64,000 bases of DNA from Gordonia liuliyuniae (GTDB lineage Bacteria; Actinomycetota; Actinomycetes; Mycobacteriales; Mycobacteriaceae): positions 186,001 through 250,000 of the forward strand of contig NZ_JAKKOT010000003.1 in NCBI RefSeq assembly GCF_021739025.1. Direction: 5' to 3'. The notes beneath the pieces were generated by a model, which searched no databases, was not told the DNA's origin, and worked only from the letters and a program-made list of their open reading frames with translations. Positions 25,465 to 34,027 of this stretch are shown piece after piece (position 1 is the stretch's first letter; each line of letters opens with the position of its first letter). A program made the translations under genes and the position numbers.

Positions 25465-26285
25465 TGACAGTTCATCATCCGGGCGCCATGCCCGGCCGCG
25501 AGCAGTCGGATGGGGTTCGTCGCACGTGGTGGATCATCGCGGCAGCCGTCGTGGTTCTCGTCGCCTGCCTGTTCGGAGTTCGTTTTGCAGTCGGCGGCTC
25601 CGGCGCGGTCGATACCCCGTCGGGTCTGACCACATCGGTCGACGAGGCAGGGGTGAAGGCCGCGTGGACCGGCGTTTCAGGAGCCGACCGGTATCAATTG
25701 GTTCGTGACGACTCGGTGGTCGTCTACGACGGCGCCGCGACGACATACGTCGACGATCAGGCGGCGACCGGAAAACACAGGTACACAGTGCGCGCGGTGT
25801 CGGACGATGTCGTGTCGGCGTCTAGTACTGCGAGCGAGACGACCGTCGGTTCCAGTTGGGGCGCCTATACGACGTTCGTGAGGCAGTTCCCCGAATTGTT
25901 GCCGCAGACGCCCGACCTGTCCGGTTGGAAGAGCATCGAATGCTACTGGATGCTCAGCGGGTTCAAAGGCGAGACCGGTGCCGCCGTCGACGGCAGCGGG
26001 AACGCCCTGTCCCGTGCTCGTATAGCGTGCGACGGACCCGATGTTGCGGTCTCGGTGGCCTGGCTCGACTCGAAGTCGGCCACTGATGCGATATTCGTGA
26101 ACGCGTCGAAGCGGCCCGGGATCGAGGCTGTCAAATGGCGATTCGGTACGGGATACTTCGACGGCGCCGAGCACGTCATGCATCTCCGTCCGGACAACCA
26201 CGAGAACGTGTGGATCGGAATCGGTGCGAATGGTGCAACTAAAGACCAGTTGCTGGAATTCGCGAACGGCATTCCGTTGGATTGA
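25464..26285 (+). CDS. Membrane-anchored FN3-like protein, kinase-sensor paralogue
   Basis: This protein of 273 residues has one membrane helix (about residues 22-44), then an FN3-like domain (about 52-128) and a C-terminal domain (about 130-273). It repeats the outside part of the kinase just upstream: both have a Trp-Gly pair, then FPELLPQTP here against YPELLPATP in the kinase, then a cysteine-containing strand (SIECYW against GMKCRAE). No kinase or catalytic motif is present. The start codon overlaps the kinase stop by one base, so the two are co-translated. It may be a partner or decoy receptor for the same ligand; this is inference from the shared architecture. Confidence 0.72.
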   Translation: MTVHHPGAMPGREQSDGVRRTWWIIAAAVVVLVACLFGVRFAVGGSGAVDTPSGLTTSVDEAGVKAAWTGVSGADRYQLVRDDSVVVYDGAATTYVDDQAATGKHRYTVRAVSDDVVSASSTASETTVGSSWGAYTTFVRQFPELLPQTPDLSGWKSIECYWMLSGFKGETGAAVDGSGNALSRARIACDGPDVAVSVAWLDSKSATDAIFVNASKRPGIEAVKWRFGTGYFDGAEHVMHLRPDNHENVWIGIGANGATKDQLLEFANGIPLD

Positions 26286-26354
26286 GTGGGTTCATCACCG
26301 CGCTGGGAATACTGCCACGCGCGATGTGACGGAATGCGCTGGAGTCCGGCAGCC

Positions 26355-27476
26355 CTACCGTATCGCCAGCTCCGGAAACCCGGCGACGATCGCGGCAATG
26401 TTGTAACCCGCCGTGGACAGCACGTCCTTTCCGTCTTTCCCCTTCACGAGCCTCGGGTATCCGGCATGCCCGCTCGCGGCTCGATGGTGTACCCCTCTGG
26501 GGTCTTCGCCTTCTTTGGTAGACAATTCTTCTATGCCGTCTATCTTGTACGGATTAGTCCCCCAGAAGTGCAATTTGGTGTGGGCTGCGAAATAGTTGAC
26601 GGTGGCATCGTCGCTCGTGCGCATGATGTACGCAGAATTGGCCGGAAGACCCAGCTCGTCGACGCGGTCTATCACCAACCCGGGGGATCCATAGAATACG
26701 GCGCTGGTCACAACCTGCGGCGAGCCGTCGGTCATCTGTGATTTCAGTTTCTGCAACGCCAACGACGCCGCCAGCGATCCATAGGAATGACCGAGTAGTG
26801 ACAACCGGCCTGTCGGATTGTTCCGGCGGATACCACTGAGGAACTCGGCGAGGTTCGGCGCCGCTTCACGAGCGCGCCGTGTCGTCGCCATGTTCCAGGC
26901 ATCGATGATGCGACGTGTCTCCACCGCGTCGAGCGGCGGGTCGTAGCCGAGCCACGCGATCGTCGCCGTCCTGGCCGGGCGGCCCTCCGACGTCAGGATC
27001 TCCTTGACGGCCTTGTGAAGCTGGACCGCTTCAAACACCATGCCGGGCAGCGAGCGGGAGTCGGTGTCGACGCCCGGAATCGTCACTGAGACGGTGTCCG
27101 CCGAGTCGGGGTCGCCGACGGAGACGACCGCGTGCATCTGCCGGTGGCCGTCCGGCTCGTACAGCATCAGGAACTTTGGTCGGGTCGGGCCGTCGAGCGC
27201 TTTACCGATCGGGTGCAGCTCCTCGAGCTGAGCCTCGGCCGACTGCAGCCGTGAGGCCGCCTCGCGCATCCGGCGTCGCGTCTTCGCTCCGCGGTCGCCG
27301 CGCTGCGTCTGCCTCGTCAACTCGTCGAACTCGGATCGGGACTGGTCGCGAATGGCTTCGTTGCGCGAGATGTCCTCAGCGAGCCGTCGCCGGTTGTCGC
27401 GATCGGCCATCTGTGTCGGCGTGTCGACCGACGCAGTCTCCGGAGTCGCCCCGTCGATCTGACCCCCACTGGTCAT
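26355..27476 (-). CDS. DUF1023 alpha/beta hydrolase
   Basis: This protein of 373 residues has a coiled-coil N-terminal region rich in Arg, Glu and Gln (about residues 20-90), then an alpha/beta-hydrolase DUF1023 domain. The nucleophile elbow is GHSYGS (about Ser229) and a likely catalytic His is in GHAGYPRL. Similar proteins in mycolata are often encoded beside WXG100/ESX-type genes or polymorphic toxins. Here the divergent neighbour carries a toxin-nuclease-like domain. The ATG at 27476 has GGGAGGATT upstream. The substrate is unknown; no signal peptide is apparent, so it probably works in the cytoplasm or leaves by a leaderless route. Confidence 0.82.
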   Translation of the reverse strand: MTSGGQIDGATPETASVDTPTQMADRDNRRRLAEDISRNEAIRDQSRSEFDELTRQTQRGDRGAKTRRRMREAASRLQSAEAQLEELHPIGKALDGPTRPKFLMLYEPDGHRQMHAVVSVGDPDSADTVSVTIPGVDTDSRSLPGMVFEAVQLHKAVKEILTSEGRPARTATIAWLGYDPPLDAVETRRIIDAWNMATTRRAREAAPNLAEFLSGIRRNNPTGRLSLLGHSYGSLAASLALQKLKSQMTDGSPQVVTSAVFYGSPGLVIDRVDELGLPANSAYIMRTSDDATVNYFAAHTKLHFWGTNPYKIDGIEELSTKEGEDPRGVHHRAASGHAGYPRLVKGKDGKDVLSTAGYNIAAIVAGFPELAIR

Positions 27477-27687
27477 CGCTTGAATCCTCCCGAGGTACGC
27501 GCAAGCCGGTCTGCGTTCGAGGCTACCGCCGCGACGCAGCGGCACGACGCGCAATGTTCGAGCTCCTCGTCGCCTCGGGTCGACGCGGTCCGCCACCCGA
27601 ATGAGCAGAATGCGCGGTCCGTCGGGGCGCCGTGCGAAGATTTGTCGGAGCTGACCGCATTCCTGATCAGGTGGGGAGAACCGATCC

Positions 27688-29265
27688 GTGCGTACGAACC
27701 TTCTGGCCGCAGGCGGAGCCGCAGCAGCGGTGATCGCGGTGCTGGCCGTAACGCTGTCCGGCGTACTGACTCCATCGTCGGACGGGACGGCGGTGCCCGA
27801 CGAAGAGATGCAGGCGCTGAAAGGCCTCGTGCACGCGTCGACCTCGCTCGCCGACGCGCCGGCAGTCAAATACAACGGGACGATCACGTCGACGCTGGAG
27901 AGCGGAAGTCTCACTCTCACCGTCACCGACCTGACCGTCACTGCGGCGGGCGACGTGCACGGCACCGTGAAGCAGGAGGGGAACGGCTCCGCGGAATGGT
28001 TGCAGATCGCGGGCAAGACCCTCGCGAAAGGCAACAAGGAGTTCTGGCAGAAGCGGCCCGACAAGAAGCAGCCCGCAGGCGTTTTCATCGCAAGTACGCC
28101 GGACGACCAATGGGTGTCCACCGAAGAAGCGACCCTCGGTATCGACCTTCGTGACGCCCTGCGGCCGGCACGCTTGGGCGCGGCCCTCCGACAGCAGGAC
28201 ACCAGCCTCGGCGGCACCGAAGTGAAAGGGACCCCACTCGCGCGCGGCGACAAGACGCCGGACCTCCGCGTCACCGACAGCGTCGACTCCACCGGAGTCT
28301 CCGAAACGGAGGTCGAAGACGCCGACGGCGGTGTCGACGGGGTGCGGCGCTACCAGGCCACCTCGATGACTGTCGGCGTCGACGACGACGGCGTCGCCAC
28401 CGCGCTACGCGGCCCGCTCGGCAAGGGCTACGGCGGCGACACCGTCAAAGTGGAAGCCGACCTCAAGGTCGCGCCCCTCGACGACGCAGGCATGCGCGAG
28501 TTCTACTCGAGCGCGAAGACATCCGTCACCGGCGCCAAGATCGGGTCGCGCGAGATCGTCGTCCCTGATCCAGACGGCGGACTGGACTGCAGCGGAGCGC
28601 GCTGCGTCATCACCTACGACCTCCGGAACACCACGCCGGGACTCGACCGCGGAGCCGTCGCGATCGCCCTGCATACATCGCTCAAGTCGAACGGTCGCGA
28701 CATCGGCTCCTGTGACGGCAACGGCAACATGCCCGTCAACGGCCGTGGCCGCGTGACCTGCTCGGTGCCGTTCGCGCAGAACGCGGACGTCAATTCGTCG
28801 TCCCGGATGACCCTCACCCTGAACGGCGAACTCGACCCGGCCGCCCTAGCCGCCGCCGTCCAGGCAGGCATCGACGTCAGCGCCGCATCGAAGGGCTGGA
28901 CGATGACCGCTCCCAAGGCCACCGAGGAAGCGCGACGCTTCAACCGGCAGATCGCGCTCGTCTCCTCCGGCTACGTATACCGAGTCGGCGACTTCGCCTT
29001 CGACGGCCGCGAAAAGGACGGCACCCTGCTCCTCGTCCACGGGCCGGGTTACGACGCGCATCTCGCGTCGAACGGCGGATTCGACCCGGCGTGGGCGGGC
29101 GCCGAACAGTTGCTGTCGCAGGCGCGCGACGCACGAGAAGCCGCAGGCGACAAGCCGATCCGCATGGTGTTCGCCGAGGGTCGCTCCGCCGACGCGGCCC
29201 GCGGGCTCCTCATCGCCAACAAGATCGAGAACGTCGAAGTGGTGACCGTCCCGCTCTACGCCTGA
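27688..29265 (+). CDS. Secreted protein with degenerate Tox-REase-5-like domain
   Basis: This protein of 525 residues has an N-terminal signal or anchor (about residues 5-28), a long beta-rich middle region with one cysteine pair, and a C-terminal domain (about 410-525). The C-terminal stretch GYVYRVGDFAFDGREKDG then GPGYDAHLASNGGF and IRMVFAEGRSADAARGLL matches my memory of the restriction-endonuclease-fold toxin 5 family. The strand that in active members contains Glu/Asp...Lys before GPGY here reads TLLLVHGPGY, so the nuclease residues appear lost. It starts with GTG and diverges from the DUF1023 gene (211 bases). The middle region is unknown. A toxin origin is inference; it may now act as a binding or immunity-like protein. 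Confidence 0.6.
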   Translation: MRTNLLAAGGAAAAVIAVLAVTLSGVLTPSSDGTAVPDEEMQALKGLVHASTSLADAPAVKYNGTITSTLESGSLTLTVTDLTVTAAGDVHGTVKQEGNGSAEWLQIAGKTLAKGNKEFWQKRPDKKQPAGVFIASTPDDQWVSTEEATLGIDLRDALRPARLGAALRQQDTSLGGTEVKGTPLARGDKTPDLRVTDSVDSTGVSETEVEDADGGVDGVRRYQATSMTVGVDDDGVATALRGPLGKGYGGDTVKVEADLKVAPLDDAGMREFYSSAKTSVTGAKIGSREIVVPDPDGGLDCSGARCVITYDLRNTTPGLDRGAVAIALHTSLKSNGRDIGSCDGNGNMPVNGRGRVTCSVPFAQNADVNSSSRMTLTLNGELDPAALAAAVQAGIDVSAASKGWTMTAPKATEEARRFNRQIALVSSGYVYRVGDFAFDGREKDGTLLLVHGPGYDAHLASNGGFDPAWAGAEQLLSQARDAREAAGDKPIRMVFAEGRSADAARGLLIANKIENVEVVTVPLYA

Positions 29266-29399
29266 TCGGGACTTTCGCAGCCGCCGAGCCGCGGCGACGC
29301 CTCGATCACCAATCGCCGCACGTGAGAGTTGCAACAGCCTGGCAATCCGCCTAGTGTGCGGTGAGTCACAGGCCTACTAATTTCAGGAGGCAACAGCCC

Positions 29400-30347
29400 G
29401 TGCCCGACCTCACCCAAGTCCAGCTTCTCACCGAACTCGAGCCGGCCGCAGAAGCCGAACTGAACCGACACCTCTCACTGTCCCGTGAGTGGCATCCGCA
29501 CGACTACGTCCCCTGGGACGAGGGCCGCAACTTCGCGGCGATGGGCGGCGACGACTGGGATCCCGACCAGTCCCAGCTCAGCCCCGTCGCGAAAGCCGCG
29601 ATGACCCTCAACCTTCTGACCGAGGACAATCTGCCGTCGTACCACCGCGAGATCAGTGAATACTTCTCGCCCGACGGCGCGTGGGGCACCTGGGTGGGCC
29701 GCTGGACGGCCGAAGAGAACCGGCACGCCATCGTGATGCGCGACTACCTCGTCGTCACCCGCGGCGTCGACCCCGTCGCCCTCGAGAACGACCGCATGGC
29801 GAACATGACGAAGGGCGCCCACTCCGACGACCTGCACGGCCTGCTGCGCGGCGTCGCCTATGTCGCTGTCCAGGAACTCGGCACGCGCGTCAGCCACAAG
29901 AACACCGGCAAAGCATGCAACGACCCGGTCGCCGACCGGATGCTGCAACGCATCGCCGCCGACGAGAATCTGCACATGGTGTTCTACCGCAACATCTGCG
30001 GCGCCGCGCTCGACCTGGCGCCCGACCAGGCGATGGAAGCGATCACCGGCGTCGTCACCAACTTCGACATGCCCGGCATCGGCATGCCGAACTTCCGCAA
30101 GATGAGCCTGATGATGGCCAAGCACGGCATCTACGATATTCGCCAGCACCTCGACGACGTCGTCTGGCCGGTGCTGCGCAAGTGGAGGATCTTCGAACGC
30201 GACGACTTCAGCGGACGCGGCGAACAAGCCCGCGAAGAGCTCGCCGCATGGCTGGACAAGACCGAAGTCGACGCGAAGCGATTCGAAGAACAACGCGACC
30301 GTTTCCTGGCGCGCGAAGCCGCCAAGAAGGAGAAGGCCAGCGCCTGA
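29400..30347 (+). CDS. Acyl-ACP desaturase, DesA paralogue
   Basis: This protein of 315 residues is a second diiron acyl-[ACP] desaturase, very similar to the DesA1 at 19990-20982, with EENRHAIVMRDYL and DENLHMVFYRN diiron motifs and the shared KHGIYDIRQHL segment. The GTG at 29400 is preceded by AGGAGG nine bases upstream and gives MPDLTQVQLL; a longer frame adds 13 unaligned residues. It has an acidic and basic C-terminal helix ending in KKEKASA, like its paralogue. Expression is probably independent of the upstream gene (134 bases), and a strong hairpin follows the stop. Substrate chain length or double-bond position may differ from DesA1. Confidence 0.9.
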   Translation: MPDLTQVQLLTELEPAAEAELNRHLSLSREWHPHDYVPWDEGRNFAAMGGDDWDPDQSQLSPVAKAAMTLNLLTEDNLPSYHREISEYFSPDGAWGTWVGRWTAEENRHAIVMRDYLVVTRGVDPVALENDRMANMTKGAHSDDLHGLLRGVAYVAVQELGTRVSHKNTGKACNDPVADRMLQRIAADENLHMVFYRNICGAALDLAPDQAMEAITGVVTNFDMPGIGMPNFRKMSLMMAKHGIYDIRQHLDDVVWPVLRKWRIFERDDFSGRGEQAREELAAWLDKTEVDAKRFEEQRDRFLAREAAKKEKASA

Positions 30348-30400
30348 CCCGGGGGTGTCGGACGAGCGTGCCGGAACCTCGGTTTCGCACCGCTCGTCGC

Positions 30401-30440
30401 AAGCGCTCCTCACCCGCTCGCCGGCGGGTGAGGAGCGCTT
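30401..30440. terminator. Strong hairpin after the second desaturase
   Basis: AAGCGCTCCTCACCCGC pairs exactly with its complement 6 bases later (17-base arms). No T-run follows. It begins 54 bases past the desaturase stop and should end that transcript. Confidence 0.75.
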
Positions 30441-30616
30441 TCGTCGTGGGGGAGAGCGAGTTCGCGACCTCCGTCCGCGCGGGTTCGCCACAGGGCTACT
30501 GTGAAGCATGTGTCAGGGGTCTCGGCTCCGTTCGACCAGCCGAGACGCTCGGCCGTCGCACGGCCCCCTCGACCAGTGGAAACGGGTAGACGGCGTGTGA
30601 GAACAGAGGTTGCGGC

Positions 30617-32044
30617 ATGGAAAGACTCAGCGGACTGGACGCGTCGTTCCTGTATCTGGAGACGCCGTCGCAGGTGATGAACGTCGCCGCGATCCTGCAA
30701 CTCGATCCGACGACCGTCCCCGGCGGATACACGTTCACCACGATGCGCGCCGAGATGGCACGACGCGTCACCGCACTCCCGTCGCTGCGACGCAGACTCG
30801 CCGACTCGCTCACCAACGTCGACCACCCGGTGTGGATCGAAGACGACGACTTCCGCATCGAACGCCACGTCCACCGGATCGCGGTGCCGTCGCCCGGCCG
30901 CGTCGAAGAACTCTCGCAGACGTGCAGCCACCTGATCGGCCAAGTCCTCGACCGCAAGAAACCGTTGTGGGACATGTGGATCCTCGAAGGCATGGAAGAC
31001 GGCAAGATCGCGATCATGCTGCGCATGCACCACGCGTGCGTCGACGGCGCCACCGTCGCCGACCTCCTCGGCGAACTCGCCACGTCGACCCCCGAACCGC
31101 CGATGGTCGACCCCGGGAAGGTCGCGATGAGCGCGGGCTCGGCGTCGCGGCGCGACCTCGCGGTCGGCGGCGCGATCAACGTCTTCCTGCAGCGCCCCGT
31201 CGCCGCCCTGAGACTGATCCCGAAGACGGTGCCCGTCCCGTTCGAATGGTTCCGTCGCGTCCGCAGCGGGCAGGGGATGCCTGCCCCGTTCCTCGCGCCG
31301 CACACCAGGTTCAACGGGCCGCTCACGGCGCGGCGCTCCATCGCGCTCACCCAACTCCCGCTCGCTGACGTCAAACGCGTGAAAGAGCACTTCGGCGTCA
31401 AAGTGAACGACGTCGTCCTCGCCATCGCCGGGGGCGCCCTCCGCGAATACCTCGAGGCGCACGACGAGCTCCCCGACGCACCGCTCGTCGGCCTCGTGCC
31501 CGTATCGGTGCGCGGCGCCGAGGAGAAGGACCTCGTCGTGTCCGGCACCAACAAGGTGACCGGCATGTTCACGCGACTGCCATCGAACGTCGCCGACCCG
31601 GTCGAACGCATCCGGGTGGCCCGCGAGTACGCGAACCTGTCGAAGGCGCACCTGCAGGAGATCGACGACAACATGCTCCGGTCGTTCGCCGAGTTCGCGC
31701 CCGGGAACTCGATGGCCGCCCTCATGCGTCTGTACGGCGATCGACGCGTCGCCGCACTGCACCCGCCGATCTTCAACGCGATCGTCTCCAACGTCGCCGG
31801 ACCGGCGTCGGACATGTACCTCCTCGGCGGCCGCGTCGAATCGGTGTATCCGCTCGCGCCGATCTTCCACGGGCTCGGACTCAACATGACCGTGTTCTCG
31901 GCCGCAGGCGAACTCAACGTCGGGCTGTTGACCTGCAACGACCTCGCCAACGATATCTCGGCGCTGGCGTCGGCGTTCCACGATCAGCTCGCCCTGCTCC
32001 TCGACGCCGTCGACCGAGGCGAAACTCTCGGGGCGGACGCCTGA
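30617..32044 (+). CDS. Wax ester synthase/diacylglycerol acyltransferase (WS/DGAT)
   Basis: This protein of 475 residues belongs to the bifunctional WS/DGAT family, which joins acyl-CoA to fatty alcohols or diacylglycerol to make storage lipids. The catalytic HHxxxDG motif reads MHHACVDGATV (about residue 138), and the N-terminal MERLSGLDASFLYLETP is the family hallmark. A second conserved NDVVLA segment sits near 275. In mycolata these enzymes (Tgs) build triacylglycerol during stress and stasis. The ATG is preceded by a weak AGAGG. It is followed after one base by a DUF1877 gene, so they probably share a transcript. Confidence 0.9.
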   Translation: MERLSGLDASFLYLETPSQVMNVAAILQLDPTTVPGGYTFTTMRAEMARRVTALPSLRRRLADSLTNVDHPVWIEDDDFRIERHVHRIAVPSPGRVEELSQTCSHLIGQVLDRKKPLWDMWILEGMEDGKIAIMLRMHHACVDGATVADLLGELATSTPEPPMVDPGKVAMSAGSASRRDLAVGGAINVFLQRPVAALRLIPKTVPVPFEWFRRVRSGQGMPAPFLAPHTRFNGPLTARRSIALTQLPLADVKRVKEHFGVKVNDVVLAIAGGALREYLEAHDELPDAPLVGLVPVSVRGAEEKDLVVSGTNKVTGMFTRLPSNVADPVERIRVAREYANLSKAHLQEIDDNMLRSFAEFAPGNSMAALMRLYGDRRVAALHPPIFNAIVSNVAGPASDMYLLGGRVESVYPLAPIFHGLGLNMTVFSAAGELNVGLLTCNDLANDISALASAFHDQLALLLDAVDRGETLGADA

Positions 32045-32045
32045 C

Positions 32046-32528
32046 GTGGGGCTCCTCGCCGTCTATGCAGGCGTGCCCACCGGCGTCGTCGACCGGCTGG
32101 CCGACGTCGACCCCGACGACGCCGTCGAATACGTGGAGAGCGTCCTGGAATCGGGTGCACCGTCGGTCGACATCGACAAGGCGTGGGACGGGCTGCACTA
32201 CCTGCTCACCGGGCGCACCGCGACCGACCCGATCGAAGACGACGCACTGAGCGAAGCGGTCGTCGGCGTGTACGCGTTCGAGAGCGACGAGCTCGTCGGC
32301 GTCACACCGCACGACGAACTGTCGCGCATCATCGGCGCGCTCGAGTCAGTCGACCTCGACGCACTCCTGCACGCCGTCGACTTCCCGGCGTTCACCGCCG
32401 CCGAGGTGTATCCCGAGACGTGGGCCGACGAACCCGCCGACTGGTTGCGCGCAGCCTTCGCCGACGTGCTGAACATCCACCGCCTGTGCCAGGCGGACCG
32501 GCTCGACCTGCTGGTGTCGATCTACTGA
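32046..32528 (+). CDS. DUF1877 protein
   Basis: This protein of 160 residues is a DUF1877 family member, an acidic soluble protein with WDGLHYLLTG near residue 47 and the C-terminal YPETWADEPADWLRAAFADVLNIHRLCQ. The family has no established function and is often scattered near toxin-antitoxin or phage genes. It begins with GTG one base after the WS/DGAT stop. The next gene downstream is a RES-type toxin-antitoxin pair, which has its own operator-like repeat. I see no catalytic motif. Confidence 0.75.
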   Translation: MGLLAVYAGVPTGVVDRLADVDPDDAVEYVESVLESGAPSVDIDKAWDGLHYLLTGRTATDPIEDDALSEAVVGVYAFESDELVGVTPHDELSRIIGALESVDLDALLHAVDFPAFTAAEVYPETWADEPADWLRAAFADVLNIHRLCQADRLDLLVSIY

Positions 32529-32560
32529 CGGGTTCGATCATCGGTGAGGGTGCGCGCTCA

Positions 32561-32574
32561 CTAACGAGTGTTAG
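32561..32574. promoter_or_regulatory. Inverted repeat upstream of the RES/Xre operon
   Basis: CTAAC and GTTAG flank GAGT, starting 43 bases before the antitoxin ATG. A further CGTTAG lies 20 bases on. Antitoxins of this class bind such repeats to repress their own operon, so this is a likely operator. Confidence 0.45.
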
Positions 32575-32603
32575 CATTGAACTGCAGTCGTTAGGAGGGT
32601 GCT

Positions 32604-33305
32604 ATGAGCAGTCCAACCAGACGGCGGTCGCATGCGCGCGGCGGAGCAAGTCGTGGAATGCAGCAGCTCGACGAGCTCGTGACCGCATCCGGCTACAAAC
32701 CGGGTAAGAACGACGAACTCACAGCCATCCTGTCACGGCTCCACAAGCTCGAGATGGTGACCGGCGCGGCCACGACCGACGTCCTCGATGCGTTGACCGC
32801 CACCGAGACGCCCGCACCGGTCTCGGCGGCGTCGCAGATTCTGACAGCCGAGCAGGAAGCGGTCCTGCGATCGGCGGGGTCGTTCATCGACGAGATGCCT
32901 CCTGTTGAGCAACGAGCCTCCACGCGGACCGCGCAGCGCATCGTGGATATGATCGCCACCGCTCTCACCGCCGACGAGGCGGCCGAACGGCTCGGGGTGA
33001 CATCGGGACGTATTCGGCAGCGACTCGGAGCGAAGACGCTGCTGGGCGTGAAAGTCGGTTCCGCGCACCGTCTCCCGGGTTTCCAGTTCACCGAGGACGG
33101 CGAACTGCCCGGCTGGGACCGCATTGCACCGGCAGTGCCGAGTTCCGTGCACCCGGTGTCGATCGCCAGGTTCATGCACACCGCACACCCAGACTTGACT
33201 GTCGTCGGGGAAGCACTCCCGCCAACCGACTGGCTGATCGGTGGCGGCGACCCCGAGTACGTGGTGAGCATGATCCATACCGCGTTTGTCGTCCACGCGT
33301 CGTGA
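32604..33305 (+). CDS. Antitoxin of a RES/Xre-type toxin-antitoxin system
   Basis: This protein of 233 residues has an Arg-rich N-terminus, a helix-turn-helix near residues 120-155 (ALTADEAAERLGVTSGRIRQRL) and a C-terminal stretch PPTDWLIGGGDPEYVVSMI. The last resembles the DUF2384/MbcA/ParS toxin-binding domain found in Xre antitoxins that partner RES toxins. AGGAGG precedes the ATG. The toxin start overlaps its stop by 4 bases (GTGA). It probably binds and blocks the toxin and represses the operon through the CTAAC...GTTAG repeat. The link to Xre/MbcA families is by motif and context only. Confidence 0.68.
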   Translation: MSSPTRRRSHARGGASRGMQQLDELVTASGYKPGKNDELTAILSRLHKLEMVTGAATTDVLDALTATETPAPVSAASQILTAEQEAVLRSAGSFIDEMPPVEQRASTRTAQRIVDMIATALTADEAAERLGVTSGRIRQRLGAKTLLGVKVGSAHRLPGFQFTEDGELPGWDRIAPAVPSSVHPVSIARFMHTAHPDLTVVGEALPPTDWLIGGGDPEYVVSMIHTAFVVHAS

Positions 33306-33979
33306 CCGAATACCTACCGCCACCCGACCCGTCCCGCTTCCCCGACCTAGAGGAAGGCCACGTACGCACCGTCGACGTCGGTGTGCGAGTGGGCCGGATC
33401 TACTTCGCGGGCGGCGACTTCCCCACAACGTGGGACGGGTTCCGGTGGTTCGGCCCGACCAACTCCCGATTCGATCATTATCGGCAGCCCGCCGGTGTGC
33501 ACGCGGATCGGGCCATCATGTACCTCGGGGCAGCGATTCTGGACGCCTGTGGACGACCGAACAACGTCCTACAAACCGCGCTCGTCGAATGCTTCCGCGA
33601 TGCTGGAGACATAGACCTGCGCCACGGACTTCCTCACTTCGTGCTGTTCAATCCGGTCCGCCCGCTACGGCTCCTGGATCTTACGGACAGTGATTGGATC
33701 ACTGCCGCCGGAGGAAACGCCGCGATCCCGAGCGGACCTCGCCATAGCGCCCGAGTGTGGGCTACCGCGATCTATGAGCACTACACCGGGGCAGACGCCG
33801 TTGATGGGTTGATCTACGGCAGTTCGAACAAGCCCGCCAACCGGGCGATCGCACTTTGGGAACGCGGAGCGGACGCACTCCCAGACCGTCCGGTCTTTCA
33901 CGAACCCCTCAGCCACCTCGGCTTGCGAGCGGCGATCGAAACGTTCGCCGGCAATGTCGGCCTCGGCGTCCTCACATAG
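33302..33979 (+). CDS. RES-domain toxin (NAD+-degrading type)
   Basis: This protein of 225 residues carries RES-domain features: the first arginine in GRIYFAGG, RF in SNSRFDH-like NSRFDHYR, the tyrosine strand RAIMYLGAAIL, and the serine strand YGSSNKPANRAIALWERG. In the RES family (for example MbcT), the fold degrades NAD+ and kills or arrests the cell unless the antitoxin is bound. The conserved Glu of the family seems replaced by Asp in AAILDACGR, so activity needs checking. The GTG start overlaps the antitoxin stop. The gene is convergent with nadE, 48 bases away, which is curious given that both concern NAD+. Confidence 0.66.
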   Translation: MTEYLPPPDPSRFPDLEEGHVRTVDVGVRVGRIYFAGGDFPTTWDGFRWFGPTNSRFDHYRQPAGVHADRAIMYLGAAILDACGRPNNVLQTALVECFRDAGDIDLRHGLPHFVLFNPVRPLRLLDLTDSDWITAAGGNAAIPSGPRHSARVWATAIYEHYTGADAVDGLIYGSSNKPANRAIALWERGADALPDRPVFHEPLSHLGLRAAIETFAGNVGLGVLT

Positions 33980-34027
33980 CCCAGCGACCCGAGGCGAGTC
34001 GGTCGACCATGGAATCTCGGTGCCGCG

